64,000 bases of DNA from Aureimonas pseudogalii (GCF_014196835.1 NZ_JACIEK010000001.1:372001-436000), one strand, 5' to 3'; shown: positions 47,520 to 56,089, numbered from the stretch's first letter. Translations and numbers: made by a program. The notes: generated from the sequence alone by a model not told the origin.

Positions 47520-48107
47520 ATGCGCTTCCTCGTCCAGACCCTCCTCGTCATCGTCATCGCGCTCGGCCTCGGAAGCTGGTCGGCCGCCTACGTGCTCGAT
47601 CGGTTCGAGAGCGCCGACACGCTGGTGGTCGGCGCCTGGCATGCCGACCGCACGGCCGGGGCGCCCGACGCCGATCCCTATTCCAAGGCGCGGCTGGCGC
47701 GCTCGGGCCATCTCGGTCTCGGTCTCGGCGAGGGCGTCGCCTTCCAGGCCCGCACCGACAGCCAGGGGCGCGAGCTTCGCCGCGAATGCACCTACCGGCT
47801 CGAGGGCGCCTACCCGCCGGCGCGTATCGCGACGCTCGCGGCCTACGATTTCGGCGGCCGCCTGATCGCACCCGGCGAGGGCCGTCCCGATCGTCTCGTC
47901 TCGCTCGACTGGATGCGCGAGGACGACAATTCCGCGATCGTGCGGATCTCCTCGCAGGCGCAGCCCGGCAACTGGCTGCCGCTCGTGGGCGACGGCGGGT
48001 TCGTGCTCGCGATCACCTTCTACGATTCGCCGATCAGCACCGACAGCGGCGCGGCGCCGATCGCCATGCCGCTGATCGTCAGAACGGGATGCCTCGTCGA
48101 TGGGTAA
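47520..48107 (+). CDS. DUF1214 family protein
   Basis: A 195-residue protein with an N-terminal membrane helix or signal (LVQTLLVIVIALGLGSWSAAYVL) and a DUF1214-type beta domain (CTYRLEGAYPPARIATLAAYD, SQAQPGNWLPL, GFVLAITFYDSP). It overlaps the following DUF1254-type gene by 8 bases, so the two are translated together, probably as partners in the envelope. The family has no established reaction. Confidence 0.85.
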   Translation: MRFLVQTLLVIVIALGLGSWSAAYVLDRFESADTLVVGAWHADRTAGAPDADPYSKARLARSGHLGLGLGEGVAFQARTDSQGRELRRECTYRLEGAYPPARIATLAAYDFGGRLIAPGEGRPDRLVSLDWMREDDNSAIVRISSQAQPGNWLPLVGDGGFVLAITFYDSPISTDSGAAPIAMPLIVRTGCLVDG

Positions 48108-48699
48108 GCTCTTTCTGGCGGTCGTCACGGGGCTCGTCGGCGCCGCGATCGTCCACATCGCCATCGTCTTCGCCATTCCCGGTCAGGCGGAGAACGACGC
48201 GTGGAGCCGCCTGGCCCGGCGCGGCGATCTGTTCGCGCCGGTGCGCGTCGGTGAGGCACAGGCCGGCGCCCCCATGCAGGACGAGACGGACGAAAGCGAC
48301 GGTTTCCGCTTCGTGGACCCCGCCTTCATCGTGCTCGCCTGCCGGTTCTCGGTGGCCGATGGTCCGGTGCGCCTCTACGCCGAGGAGACCACGCCCTTCT
48401 GGACGGCCTCGATCACCGCCCGCAACGGCGACAACCTCTATTCGATCGGAGAGCGCGTGGCGCTCGATGGACGGCTGGATCTCCTCGTCGGCACGCGCGA
48501 GCAGCTCGATCTCGCCCGTCTCGAGGGCACGGCCGACGAGCCGCAGTCGATCCCCGTCGAGTTTGCGGCGGACGAAGGCTATCTCACGGTGCGTGCGCTG
48601 GTCGCGTCCGAGAGCGAGCGCCCCTTCGTGGAGCGTTTCGCCCGCTCCGTGACCTGCCGTCCGGGCACGGTCGAGGAAAGCGGCCGCCCGGCGAGCTGA
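48100..48699 (+). CDS. DUF1254 family protein
   Basis: A 199-residue protein with an N-terminal hydrophobic helix (LAVVTGLVGAAIVHIAIVFAI) and a DUF1254-like domain (DPAFIVLACRFSVADGPVRL, FWTASITARNGDNLYSI). It is translationally coupled to the DUF1214 gene upstream. In many proteins the two domains are fused; here they are separate genes in one operon. Function unknown. Confidence 0.82.
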   Translation: MGKLFLAVVTGLVGAAIVHIAIVFAIPGQAENDAWSRLARRGDLFAPVRVGEAQAGAPMQDETDESDGFRFVDPAFIVLACRFSVADGPVRLYAEETTPFWTASITARNGDNLYSIGERVALDGRLDLLVGTREQLDLARLEGTADEPQSIPVEFAADEGYLTVRALVASESERPFVERFARSVTCRPGTVEESGRPAS

Positions 48700-48738
48700 T
48701 CGCGACCTCGCCGGCGCACCCGCGCGTCGCCGTCCGCG

Positions 48739-48927
48739 TCAGGAGGGCTGTTCGTCGCCCATCGAGGCCGGGTTCGGCCCGCCGCGCTCGGCCAGGCTGC
48801 GGATCGCCGCGATCTCGAACAGTCGTTCCCGCCGCACGCAGGGCAGGATCACGACGTCGGCCATGCCGTCGCGCGGCTGTCGGCTCGGCGCGGTCGGATC
48901 GCGAATCAATCGGTGCACGGTGGCCAT
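48739..48927 (-). CDS. Small hypothetical protein
   Basis: A 62-residue soluble protein, MATVHRLIRDPTAPSRQPRD followed by MADVVILPCVRRERLFEIAA. GGGGAAG 7 bases before ATG 48927 supports the start; an in-frame extension to 48984 has no better site. No family recognised. It converges with the DUF1254 gene across 39 bases. Confidence 0.55.
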   Translation of the reverse strand: MATVHRLIRDPTAPSRQPRDGMADVVILPCVRRERLFEIAAIRSLAERGGPNPASMGDEQPS

Positions 48928-49128
48928 GGCAGTCTTCCCCGTTCGCCGGCGGCTTCCGCCGGCCCGTCCGTTTTCGAAGTCCATTTCCAGTTCGCCGGCT
49001 TCATCGCCGAAGACGCGGCATGAGGAGCCCTAGCGCCGAGACCTGCCGTCAGGCTGACGCGTCGAGATCGTGCGGGCGGCATGCCGGAAGCCTTCGAGCC
49101 CGCGAAACGCCAGTGAAGCGGTTTGAGG

Positions 49129-49143
49129 TTAACAGCTTGCTAA
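49129..49143. promoter_or_regulatory. Possible CtrA-type box upstream of DUF2336 gene
   Basis: TTAA at 49129-49132 and CTAA at 49140-49143 are separated by 7 bases, one mismatch from the CtrA consensus TTAA-N7-TTAA, about 60 bases before the DUF2336 start. In a genome this GC-rich such a pair is uncommon. The 276-base gap (48928-49203) around it shows no ORF. Function is inferred. Confidence 0.35.
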
Positions 49144-49203
49144 GAGATTGGGCGGTATTCTTTCCATCCGTGCTCCGATCGGCCCACCAACGCCTGGAAT
49201 GTC

Positions 49204-50262
49204 ATGAACGACGCCGCACCGCGGATCTTCCGATCCCTCGAACGATCGTCCGGACAGCAGGAATTCGATCTCGTGGTGACGGCGGCCGTCGCCGCCTACA
49301 GTTCGCTGCGCCATCCCAATCCCTCGCAGGCCGAGGATCTCGGGCGCCTCGTGCAGCCGCTCTGGCCGCGCGTCGCCGCCGAGACCCGTCGCAACGCCGC
49401 CGCCGCGCTGTCCCACACGCCCCGGCTGCCCCGCGTGCTGGTGGAGGCGCTCCTCGCCGAACCGCTCGAGGTCGCCGCCCCCTTCCTCGTCTCCAGTCCG
49501 ACGCTGACCGGCGCCGACATCGCCGGTCTCGCCGCTTCGCCGGACGAGCGCATCGTGCGGCTGGTCCGCAACCGAACGAACCGCCCGGAGGCCCCGGCGC
49601 CCCGCGCCGCCCTGCAGATCGAAGCGCCGCTTCCGGCTGCGTCGCTGCCCGCGCTCGATGATGCCGACGTCGCGTCTCCCTCGCTCAGCGCCGACTTCCT
49701 CGCGATCACGCCGCTGCGCGGCGACGAGCCGTCGGCGCCGCCCCTTCGCACCGCCGAGACGGTGCGCGAGACGCTGAAGCGGCTGGCCGGCGCCGGTCGC
49801 GGCCGTCCCACCGTCGCGCCCGCCTCGCCCGAGGCGGCCCCGACCTTCACCGCGCTCCTCCATCACGCCATGATGCGCGACGAGATCGCCTTCTACCGCA
49901 CGCTGCGCGGCATCTTCGGCATGCCGGAGGCGACGCTTCGCGCCATCGAGGCCGACGAGGAGGGCGAACGGCTCGCCGTGTCGCTGAAGGCGCTGAAGGC
50001 CAGTTCCGCGGATGCGATGAGCATCCTGATGATGATGAAGCCCCGCATCGGCCTCGACGTCGCCGCCTTCGACGCGATGGCGCGCTTCTACAAGGCGTTG
50101 CGCGCCGAGGACTGCCGCGCCGCCATCGGTGCGGCCCGTGCCGGCGCCCTGCCCGAACACCGCCCCCTCACCTCGCCCGAGCGCTTCGACGCCGCGCCGC
50201 AGCCGCGGCTCGAGTTCGGCCGCCGCGGCGCCCGCCCCGCCGGACGCGAGGCCAAGGGCTGA
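49204..50262 (+). CDS. DUF2336 family protein
   Basis: A 352-residue, mostly helical DUF2336 protein of alphaproteobacteria. HEAT-like segments (LVQPLWPRVAAETRRNAAAA, PFLVSSPTLTGADIAGLA, ASPDERIVRLVRNR) are followed by a Pro/Ala linker and a C-terminal helical domain (HHAMMRDEIAFYRTLRGIFG). Caulobacter relatives are linked to cell-cycle and flagellar regulation, so a regulatory role is plausible. It converges with a DUF1491 gene across 19 bases. Confidence 0.85.
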   Translation: MNDAAPRIFRSLERSSGQQEFDLVVTAAVAAYSSLRHPNPSQAEDLGRLVQPLWPRVAAETRRNAAAALSHTPRLPRVLVEALLAEPLEVAAPFLVSSPTLTGADIAGLAASPDERIVRLVRNRTNRPEAPAPRAALQIEAPLPAASLPALDDADVASPSLSADFLAITPLRGDEPSAPPLRTAETVRETLKRLAGAGRGRPTVAPASPEAAPTFTALLHHAMMRDEIAFYRTLRGIFGMPEATLRAIEADEEGERLAVSLKALKASSADAMSILMMMKPRIGLDVAAFDAMARFYKALRAEDCRAAIGAARAGALPEHRPLTSPERFDAAPQPRLEFGRRGARPAGREAKG

Positions 50263-50281
50263 GGCGCTTGCGTCCGTCCGG

Positions 50282-50617
50282 CTACGAAGCGTCGGCGATC
50301 GTCAGATAGGTTTCCGGCTGCTCGGTCTCGATCTCGACCACCCAGACGTCGGGATCGAACCGGACCTCTCCGGCGAGGCGCGCGCGCAGGCCCTCCGCGT
50401 CGGCTACCCGCTCCTCCACGAAGCGCCGGTCTCCGTCCTCGCTCGCGAGCGATTGCGGCGCCGGCCCGAACAGGCGCAAGCCGCCGGCGCGGTCGCGCGC
50501 CAGCACGAAAACGGCACCGGCCGCAGCCGCCCCCCGCCGCTCCACCGCCGCGAAGCCTCCATCGGAGAAGACGCGCCGCAACAGGAGCGAGGCGAAGATC
50601 TCGCTGGTCAGGCGCAT
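50282..50617 (-). CDS. DUF1491 family protein
   Basis: A 111-residue DUF1491 protein, with the family opening MRLTSEIFASLLLRRVFSDG then AVERRGAAAAGAVFV, LRLFGPAP and the ending PDVWVVEIE. Function unknown. It follows the peptidoglycan-binding gene by 18 bases on the same strand, so it is probably the last gene of a kinase/peptidoglycan-binding/DUF1491 operon. Confidence 0.88.
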   Translation of the reverse strand: MRLTSEIFASLLLRRVFSDGGFAAVERRGAAAAGAVFVLARDRAGGLRLFGPAPQSLASEDGDRRFVEERVADAEGLRARLAGEVRFDPDVWVVEIETEQPETYLTIADAS

Positions 50618-50635
50618 GGCGTCCTCACTGCCACC

Positions 50636-51439
50636 TTAGCGCCCCGCGCTGACCGCTTCGAGACGCGCCAGCACCTCGCGCGTCGGCTCGCCCGTCACCT
50701 CGAGGCTCTCCAAGGCCTGGAAGGTGCGGATCGCGGCGCGCGTGCGCTCGCCGAGGATGCCGTCGGCGGTGATGTCGGCCACCTGCGCCTCGCTGAGCTT
50801 GGCCTGGATCTCGCGAACGAGCTCGGCATCGGAGCCGATGCCGGCCGTCGCGCCGGGATCGACGTTCACGAGGCTGGCGATCTCGTCGCGCGGCGGCGCG
50901 CCGGGCGGCTCGTTGGCGGCGCGGATCTGCGAGAGGAGCAGCGGCGTCGCCATGCCGTCGACGCGCAGACCGCGCTCGTTCTGGAAGGCGCGGATGGCGA
51001 GATCCGTCGCCTGTCCCGCCCGCCCGTCGATCCCCGACGTGTAGAGGCCGCGTTCGGCGAGAAGCGTCTGCACTTCGCGCACCAGCGGAAAGGCGAGAAT
51101 GCGCGGATCGTTGGCGATCTCCACCTTTTCGGGCGCCGCCCGTCGCGCGGCGGCCGGGCGCGCCAGGATCGCCGCCACCTCGTCGGGCCGCGTGGCGAGC
51201 ATGGGATGGGGATGGCGCCCCGTCTGCCGGTTCAGCGCGTTGTCGGCGACGACGCCCGAGAGCGCGGCGAACACCGCGACGCTGCCGAAGAACACGGGGC
51301 GGGCCGCCAGCACGCGGCCGCCCGCGACGAGGCCGCCGGCGACGCCGCGCAGCAAGGCGCGCGCCATGCGGTTCGACGGCTTAGGCCGAGAGGCGGCCCT
51401 GGTCGTCTTTCGGGAGGGAGCTGTCTTTTTGGCGGGCAT
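50636..51439 (-). CDS. Peptidoglycan-binding domain protein
   Basis: A 267-residue protein with a basic N-terminus (AKKTAPSRKTTRAASRPK), one transmembrane helix near residues 47-65, and two PG_binding_1 repeats: VREVQTLLAERGLYTSGIDG with AIRAFQNERGL (about 120-170), and VREIQAKLSEAQVADITADG with AIRTFQALESL (about 210-260). It should be anchored in the inner membrane with repeats in the periplasm. Its start lies inside the upstream kinase gene (59-base overlap). Confidence 0.85.
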   Translation of the reverse strand: MPAKKTAPSRKTTRAASRPKPSNRMARALLRGVAGGLVAGGRVLAARPVFFGSVAVFAALSGVVADNALNRQTGRHPHPMLATRPDEVAAILARPAAARRAAPEKVEIANDPRILAFPLVREVQTLLAERGLYTSGIDGRAGQATDLAIRAFQNERGLRVDGMATPLLLSQIRAANEPPGAPPRDEIASLVNVDPGATAGIGSDAELVREIQAKLSEAQVADITADGILGERTRAAIRTFQALESLEVTGEPTREVLARLEAVSAGR

Positions 51440-53168
51440 GGGTCAGCGCTACGACGTTTTCGAGGAGGTTTCCACCGGCGCGCATGCGCTCGGCACAGTC
51501 GATGGGAATGCGGACCGTCACGGTGGTTCCCCGGCCCGGCTGGCTGCGGATGCGAAGCGAGCCGCCGTGCAGTTCGGCCAGACCCTTCACCAGCGAGAGG
51601 CCGAGGCCGGTGCCCTCGTAGCGCCGCGCGAGGCCCTGCGACAGCTGGACGAAGGGGCGGCCGAGGCGGTCGATGTCGTCGGCCTGGATGCCGATCCCGG
51701 TGTCGGCCACCTCGAACAACACGGCCCCGTCCTCGCTGCGGATGGCGAGGCACACCGTGCCGTGATGGGTGAACTTGACGGCGTTGGCTAGGAGGTTGAC
51801 GAGGATCTGCTGGCAGGCGCGGCGGTCCGCCGTGAGAACGTCCTCGGCGGGCGTCGAGCGCACCACGAAGCGCAGGCCCTTGCCCTCCGCCTCGCCCCGG
51901 ATCATCGCCGCCGAGCAGTCGGCCATCTCAGCGATCGAGAAGGGCTCCGGCAGGAGCTCGTAGCGGCCCGCCTCGAGCTTCGAGACGTCGAGCAGGCCGT
52001 TGACGACCTCCAGCAGATGCTGGCTCGAACGCCGGATGAGCGCGACATATTCCTTCTGCCGCGGGTCGGCGAAGGGACCGAACGTCTCCTGGTCGAGAAG
52101 GTCGGAGAAGCCGATGATGGCGTTGAGCGGAGTGCGCAGCTCGTGCGAGACGGTGGCGAGCAGAGCCGGTGTCTCGGGCAAGAGAGGTGCGATCGCGCCC
52201 GGCGCCGTCTCGTCGCGGTCGAAGGCGTCGACGCGCAGCAGCGTGCCCTTGCGGTCGCGCACCGGCACGAGATCGGCGCAGACCGGCAGGAAGGTCGCGC
52301 CGGCCGAGCCCGCCCGCTCCACCCGCAGATCCAGCTCGATCGCGGCGGCGCCGCCGCGGATCTCGTCGAGCGCCTTGAGGAAGGCGACGCGATCGAGAAG
52401 ATGCAGGCGCTGGCTGAACCGGTCGGACGTCCGCATTCCCGCGGCGAGCGGCCCGCTGCCCGCGATCACCCGGCCCTGCGCATCGAGGCTGAGCAGGGGC
52501 TGCGCGGAGGCCGCGACCTCTCGGGAAGCCGCAGGGCGGACGGCGCGCCAGCCGACGAACCCGGCATAGGCGAGAAGCGCCGGCAGTGCGATCTGCCAGC
52601 CGGCGAGGCCCTGCTCGGCGGGGCCGATGCCATGCAGCGACAGATAGCCGACGAGGCCGATCGCCACGAAGACCGCCGGCATCATCAGCCGCACGAGCAG
52701 CGAAGCCCGCGCCAGCCACGCCTCCGCCGGCCCCGCCGCCAGCAGCGCGAGCGGCCACAGGCTGTCGAGGGAGACCGAGAGAACGCCGAGAAACACGGCG
52801 AGCATCGTAAAGGCCGAGGCCAGAACGAGGTCGCGCTCTCCGGTGACGGCGAGGAGAACGGCGGCGGCGAGAGCGGCGAAGGCCGCGACGCTCCATCCCA
52901 GCGTCACGCCGAGACCGTATCCGGCGAGAACGGCCATCGTGGTCGAGAGCGCCGCGCACAGCGAGAACCCGACGAGCCCAGCCAGAATGCCGGCCTGGAC
53001 GCGGCGCTGCGCGTCGTCGGCGACCTGCGCGGCGACGAATGGCCCGAACGCGGACAGGAGCACGTCGCGGTGCCAGCCGCGGCTGGCCTGGGGTCGATTC
53101 CTCTCAACGCAAGTCTGGAGATTCATCGTCGACCCACACTCAGCGGCCGGGAGGATCGAAGCCGTCAT
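51381..53168 (-). CDS. Membrane sensor histidine kinase, DivJ/PleC-type core
   Basis: A 595-residue kinase with about six to eight hydrophobic segments in the first 210 residues and a PAS-like region (about 220-320). HisKA carries His342 in [20 protein letters not shown], and HATPase_c has NLLANAVKFT, VADTGIGIQ and GTGLGLSLV. The core with GFSDLLDQETFGPF and SSQHLLEVVNGLLDVSKLEA is of the DivJ/PleC cell-cycle type. No receiver domain. ATG 53126 is an alternative start. Its coupling to a peptidoglycan-binding protein suggests envelope sensing; this is inference. Confidence 0.88.
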   Translation of the reverse strand: MTASILPAAECGSTMNLQTCVERNRPQASRGWHRDVLLSAFGPFVAAQVADDAQRRVQAGILAGLVGFSLCAALSTTMAVLAGYGLGVTLGWSVAAFAALAAAVLLAVTGERDLVLASAFTMLAVFLGVLSVSLDSLWPLALLAAGPAEAWLARASLLVRLMMPAVFVAIGLVGYLSLHGIGPAEQGLAGWQIALPALLAYAGFVGWRAVRPAASREVAASAQPLLSLDAQGRVIAGSGPLAAGMRTSDRFSQRLHLLDRVAFLKALDEIRGGAAAIELDLRVERAGSAGATFLPVCADLVPVRDRKGTLLRVDAFDRDETAPGAIAPLLPETPALLATVSHELRTPLNAIIGFSDLLDQETFGPFADPRQKEYVALIRRSSQHLLEVVNGLLDVSKLEAGRYELLPEPFSIAEMADCSAAMIRGEAEGKGLRFVVRSTPAEDVLTADRRACQQILVNLLANAVKFTHHGTVCLAIRSEDGAVLFEVADTGIGIQADDIDRLGRPFVQLSQGLARRYEGTGLGLSLVKGLAELHGGSLRIRSQPGRGTTVTVRIPIDCAERMRAGGNLLENVVALTHARQKDSSLPKDDQGRLSA

Positions 53169-53526
53169 GGCCTCCCCGAACCGTCATCCAACATGCTGCG
53201 ACCTTGCCGCTTAACCTTTTAAGGAAGCCATAAACCCCGCTGACGGCCCCGCCCTCGGAGCCCGAACGGGGTGCGAAAACCGGCGGGAACGGATCAGCTT
53301 CGGAACAGGGTTAACATCCGGTCTTGAATTTTTCACGAAGCTCTATCAACGGCTTACGTTCATCTCGTCCGTCATGGAACGCCGTAGGATCGACCTTCCC
53401 GGCCACGTCGCGCTTCAAATTGATTCAAATCCGATTCAAGAACGAAACGAGCGTCTCACCCGTCTCGTTGAAGGTGGGACGGTGGCGCCGAGGCGCTTGC
53501 GGCAGACAGCAACGGGCAACCCGACG
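53169..53526. other. 358-base intergenic region between kinase and DUF5330 gene
   Basis: No supported gene; an in-frame extension of the downstream ORF (from 53374) has no family-like sequence. It is less GC-rich than its surroundings. TTAACCTTTTAA occurs at 53213-53224. Three TTCAA elements at 53414, 53424 and 53435 are spaced 10-11 bases apart, i.e. about one helical turn. It should carry the divergent promoters. Confidence 0.6.
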
Positions 53527-53985
53527 ATGCGCTTCCTCTTCAAGATCGCTCTGCTTCTCTTCGCGGTGTCGTTCTTCCTTCCCCGCTCGCCGGTGGAGGC
53601 GGACGGCGGCAGGTCTGCGCCCTCGACGATGGCGCTGGTCTTCGGCGCGCAGCAGGCGATCAACGACCTCGGCAGCTTCTGCGAGCGGGCACCGGCGGCC
53701 TGCGCGGCCGGCGGCGAGACCCTGCGCTATGCCGGCGAGCGCGTCGGCGCGGGGTTCGCCTATCTGGCCGCCCTCGCCAACGAGCAGATGGCCGCAGGCT
53801 TCTCCACCCCCCCATCCGCCTCCGAGGCCGCGCCGGTTCGCGTCGCCGCGCCGTCGTCCCACACCCCCGCCCCCGTCGCGCCGCCGCGGCCGACGCCGAT
53901 CAACACGCAGGCGCCGGTTCCCCGCCCCTACTCGCCGCCGCGCACGGTAGCCGAGAGCGAGACCCCCGTCGTCCTGCGTCCCTGA
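53527..53985 (+). CDS. DUF5330 family exported protein
   Basis: A 152-residue protein with a signal peptide or membrane anchor (MRFLFKIALLLFAVSFFLP), then FCERAPAACAAGGETLRYAG, matching the DUF5330 pattern of paired Cys followed by a helix. The C-terminal 60 residues are Pro/Ala-rich and probably disordered. The ATG at 53527 gives the canonical signal; an ATG at 53374 would bury it. Function unknown. sufE follows 80 bases downstream. Confidence 0.8.
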   Translation: MRFLFKIALLLFAVSFFLPRSPVEADGGRSAPSTMALVFGAQQAINDLGSFCERAPAACAAGGETLRYAGERVGAGFAYLAALANEQMAAGFSTPPSASEAAPVRVAAPSSHTPAPVAPPRPTPINTQAPVPRPYSPPRTVAESETPVVLRP

Positions 53986-54065
53986 GCCCGCCTGACAAGC
54001 GCCGGGGGATCGCCTATATCCCGGCGGCGACCCCAAGCCGGATCGCTTCTCCGAGAGGCCCGTCC

Positions 54066-54488
54066 ATGCGCGCGATCGACGACATCATCACCGATTTCGA
54101 ACTGCTCGACGATTGGGAGGACCGCTACCGCTACGTGATCGAACTCGGCCGCGAACTGCCCGAACTCCCCGCAGACGCGATGAACGACGCGACGAAGGTG
54201 CCGGGATGCGTCAGCCAGGTCTGGCTGACCAGCCAGACGCAGGCCGGCGCCCCGCCGCGCCTCACCTTTTCCGGCCAGTCCGACGCCCATATCGTGCGCG
54301 GCCTCGTCGCGATCGCGCTCGCCTTCTATTCGGGGCGCACCGCGCCCGACATTCTCGAGGCCGACGCGGAAGCCCTGTTCGAGCGCCTCGGCCTTCGCGA
54401 GAATCTGACCCCCCAGCGCTCGAACGGCCTGCGTTCCATGGTGGCGCGCATTCGCAACGACGCCCGCGCCGCGCTCGAAACCGCCTGA
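54066..54488 (+). CDS. sufE: SufE family sulfur acceptor
   Basis: Cysteine desulfurase activator that receives persulfide sulfur from SufS for iron-sulfur cluster assembly. The 140-residue protein opens MRAIDDIITDFELLDDWEDR and has the acceptor Cys48 in KVPGCVSQVW, plus IVRGLVAIALAFYSGRT and the LTPQRSNGLRSMVARIR ending. It is separate from any suf operon here. Confidence 0.96.
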   Translation: MRAIDDIITDFELLDDWEDRYRYVIELGRELPELPADAMNDATKVPGCVSQVWLTSQTQAGAPPRLTFSGQSDAHIVRGLVAIALAFYSGRTAPDILEADAEALFERLGLRENLTPQRSNGLRSMVARIRNDARAALETA

Positions 54489-54530
54489 GTCCTCGGCGCG
54501 GCCAGCCCTTCCCACGGCACGGGCGGCGGA

Positions 54531-55004
54531 TCAGCCCTCCCCCTCCGGCCGCCACGCCCTCGTCGCCGCGCCGCCCGTGCCCGCCCGATGGGTCAGCCCG
54601 TAATGGCGCGCGAGAATACCGAGCCCCGCCTTCAGCAGCATCTTGGCAGAGCGCGCCGGCCAGCCCCGCTCGCGTTCCACCTGCTCGGTGCCCTTCAGGA
54701 AGCAGCAGACATCGACGAGGACGCCCGAAAGCTCCGGGCCGACCGCCGAGAGCGCGCCTTGGGTGCGGCGGCGGCAGTCCATCATGTGGTCGCTCCAGTC
54801 GCCCGGCCCCGCAGAGCCCGCGCCCGGCAGCCGGTCCCATCGCTGGGTGACGCTCGGCATCAGCCCGCCGCGCGTCCAGTCGGCGCGCAAGCGCTCGCCG
54901 GCCTCGCATTCGCCGGCGTCGAGAAACGGCACACCGCCCGCCACCCGGCGCGTGGCGAGGCGGGTGAGTGGCGATTCGTCGGCCGGCGTGCGTGTCGGCG
55001 CCAT
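54531..55004 (-). CDS. DUF6456 domain protein
   Basis: A 157-residue protein with the DUF6456 core: FLDAGECEAGERLRADWTRG, GDWSDHMMDCRRRTQGAL and CCFLKGTEQVERERGWPAR. In many alphaproteobacteria this domain is the C-terminal part of a helix-turn-helix protein or sits beside one; here a DnaA-like helix-turn-helix gene ends 2 bases before its ATG. A role in DNA binding or replication control is suggested by context only. Confidence 0.82.
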   Translation of the reverse strand: MAPTRTPADESPLTRLATRRVAGGVPFLDAGECEAGERLRADWTRGGLMPSVTQRWDRLPGAGSAGPGDWSDHMMDCRRRTQGALSAVGPELSGVLVDVCCFLKGTEQVERERGWPARSAKMLLKAGLGILARHYGLTHRAGTGGAATRAWRPEGEG

Positions 55005-55006
55005 GG

Positions 55007-55420
55007 TCAGCGCTCCCCCGGCAAGGCGATCCCGCGCCCGGTCAGACGCCGGCACGACTGCGCCAGCGCCTCCATCTGCGACAGCAAGCCGTCGAAGACC
55101 TCGTCGTCGCGCGCGTCCTCGATCCGCGCGACGCCATGCGCGATGCTCGTCCGGTCCCGCGCGAAGCCGCGCGCCACGTCGCCGAGCGGCAGCTGAAAGG
55201 CGACATGCGCGAGATACATCGCGACATGGCGCGCCCGCGCCGCCGCGGATCGGGCACGGTGCGGCGTCAGGATCTCCGCCACCGGCACGCCGCAGAAGAT
55301 CGACGCGATGTCGGCGGCGACCTCGCACTGGACGATCTCGGACCGAGGGCTCGCGCGCGCCGGCAGCGGGTCCGGCGGACCATAGGAGGCGGAAGGAAAC
55401 GGGGAACGGGGCGTCGGCAT
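55007..55420 (-). CDS. DnaA domain IV-like helix-turn-helix protein
   Basis: A 137-residue protein whose C-terminal half resembles the DNA-binding domain of DnaA: AARARHVAMYLAHVAFQLPL, then VARGFARDRTSIAHGVARIE, the latter aligning with the DnaA signature helix that reads DnaA boxes. There is no AAA+ domain. It forms a two-gene unit with the DUF6456 gene. It might compete for or regulate DnaA-box-like sites; no function is shown. Confidence 0.82.
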   Translation of the reverse strand: MPTPRSPFPSASYGPPDPLPARASPRSEIVQCEVAADIASIFCGVPVAEILTPHRARSAAARARHVAMYLAHVAFQLPLGDVARGFARDRTSIAHGVARIEDARDDEVFDGLLSQMEALAQSCRRLTGRGIALPGER

Positions 55421-55627
55421 GTCGATTCCTCGGGGCTGATGGCGGACCCCGAGCCTAGAGCGCCGGCAAAACTATAGGAATATTTTCTTTATCGACACCG
55501 GTTGGTCCAGCCCACAAGCCCCGCGCTTCTCGCCACTTATCCCCACAATCCACACGCGAATAAGGAATTCTATCCTCGGTCTTCGAGCCCGCCCCATGCT
55601 TGGCACCTTCTCCGCATCGAGGTGTCC

Positions 55628-56089
55628 ATGTCCGCTCGTCCGCTCGCCTGCCACTTCCCCGCCGATCCGCCGCTCGGCCGTCTCGAAGCCGCGCTGCGCG
55701 CCGCCGCCGCAGCTTTCGCCCGGCATACGGCCGCAAAACGCGACGGCGGCGGAGCGGACATCGTCACGGCAACCGCCGCCCGCCTCGGACTAACGGTCGG
55801 TGCCGGCGGGTTCGGCGCGGCGGACCGGCGACGGCTGCTGACGGCGCTGCGCCTCGAAGACGCGCGTCGATTGCGCCGGCTGCGCGCCGGTCGGCCGGGA
55901 CACGATCTCGGCGCGCATCTCGCCCTGCGCCGCGCCATCTGCGAACTCGACGGCGATGCCATCCCGCTCGACACGTCGCGCCTGCCCGGCCGCGTGCTGA
56001 ACGACCGCTTCCGTCGAGGGAACGGGCGCCGGGATGGGGCCCCGGATCGCCGCCCGGTTCAGCCGGCGCGAGCGACGAGCGCGGGCTGA
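55628..56089 (+). CDS. Hypothetical protein
   Basis: A 153-residue Arg/Ala-rich soluble protein, MSARPLACHFPADPPLGRLE, with a possible helical segment DRRRLLTALRLEDARRLRRL. AGG 5 bases ahead supports ATG 55628. Its 3' end overlaps the end of the convergent TetR gene by 31 bases. I recognise no family. Such high Arg content can arise from a chance GC-rich frame, so reality is uncertain. Confidence 0.45.
   Translation: MSARPLACHFPADPPLGRLEAALRAAAAAFARHTAAKRDGGGADIVTATAARLGLTVGAGGFGAADRRRLLTALRLEDARRLRRLRAGRPGHDLGAHLALRRAICELDGDAIPLDTSRLPGRVLNDRFRRGNGRRDGAPDRRPVQPARATSAG

Noticed and set aside
53213-53224. TTAACCTTTTAA as a CtrA site
   Set aside because: The two TTAA halves are separated by 4 bases, not the 7 that CtrA requires.
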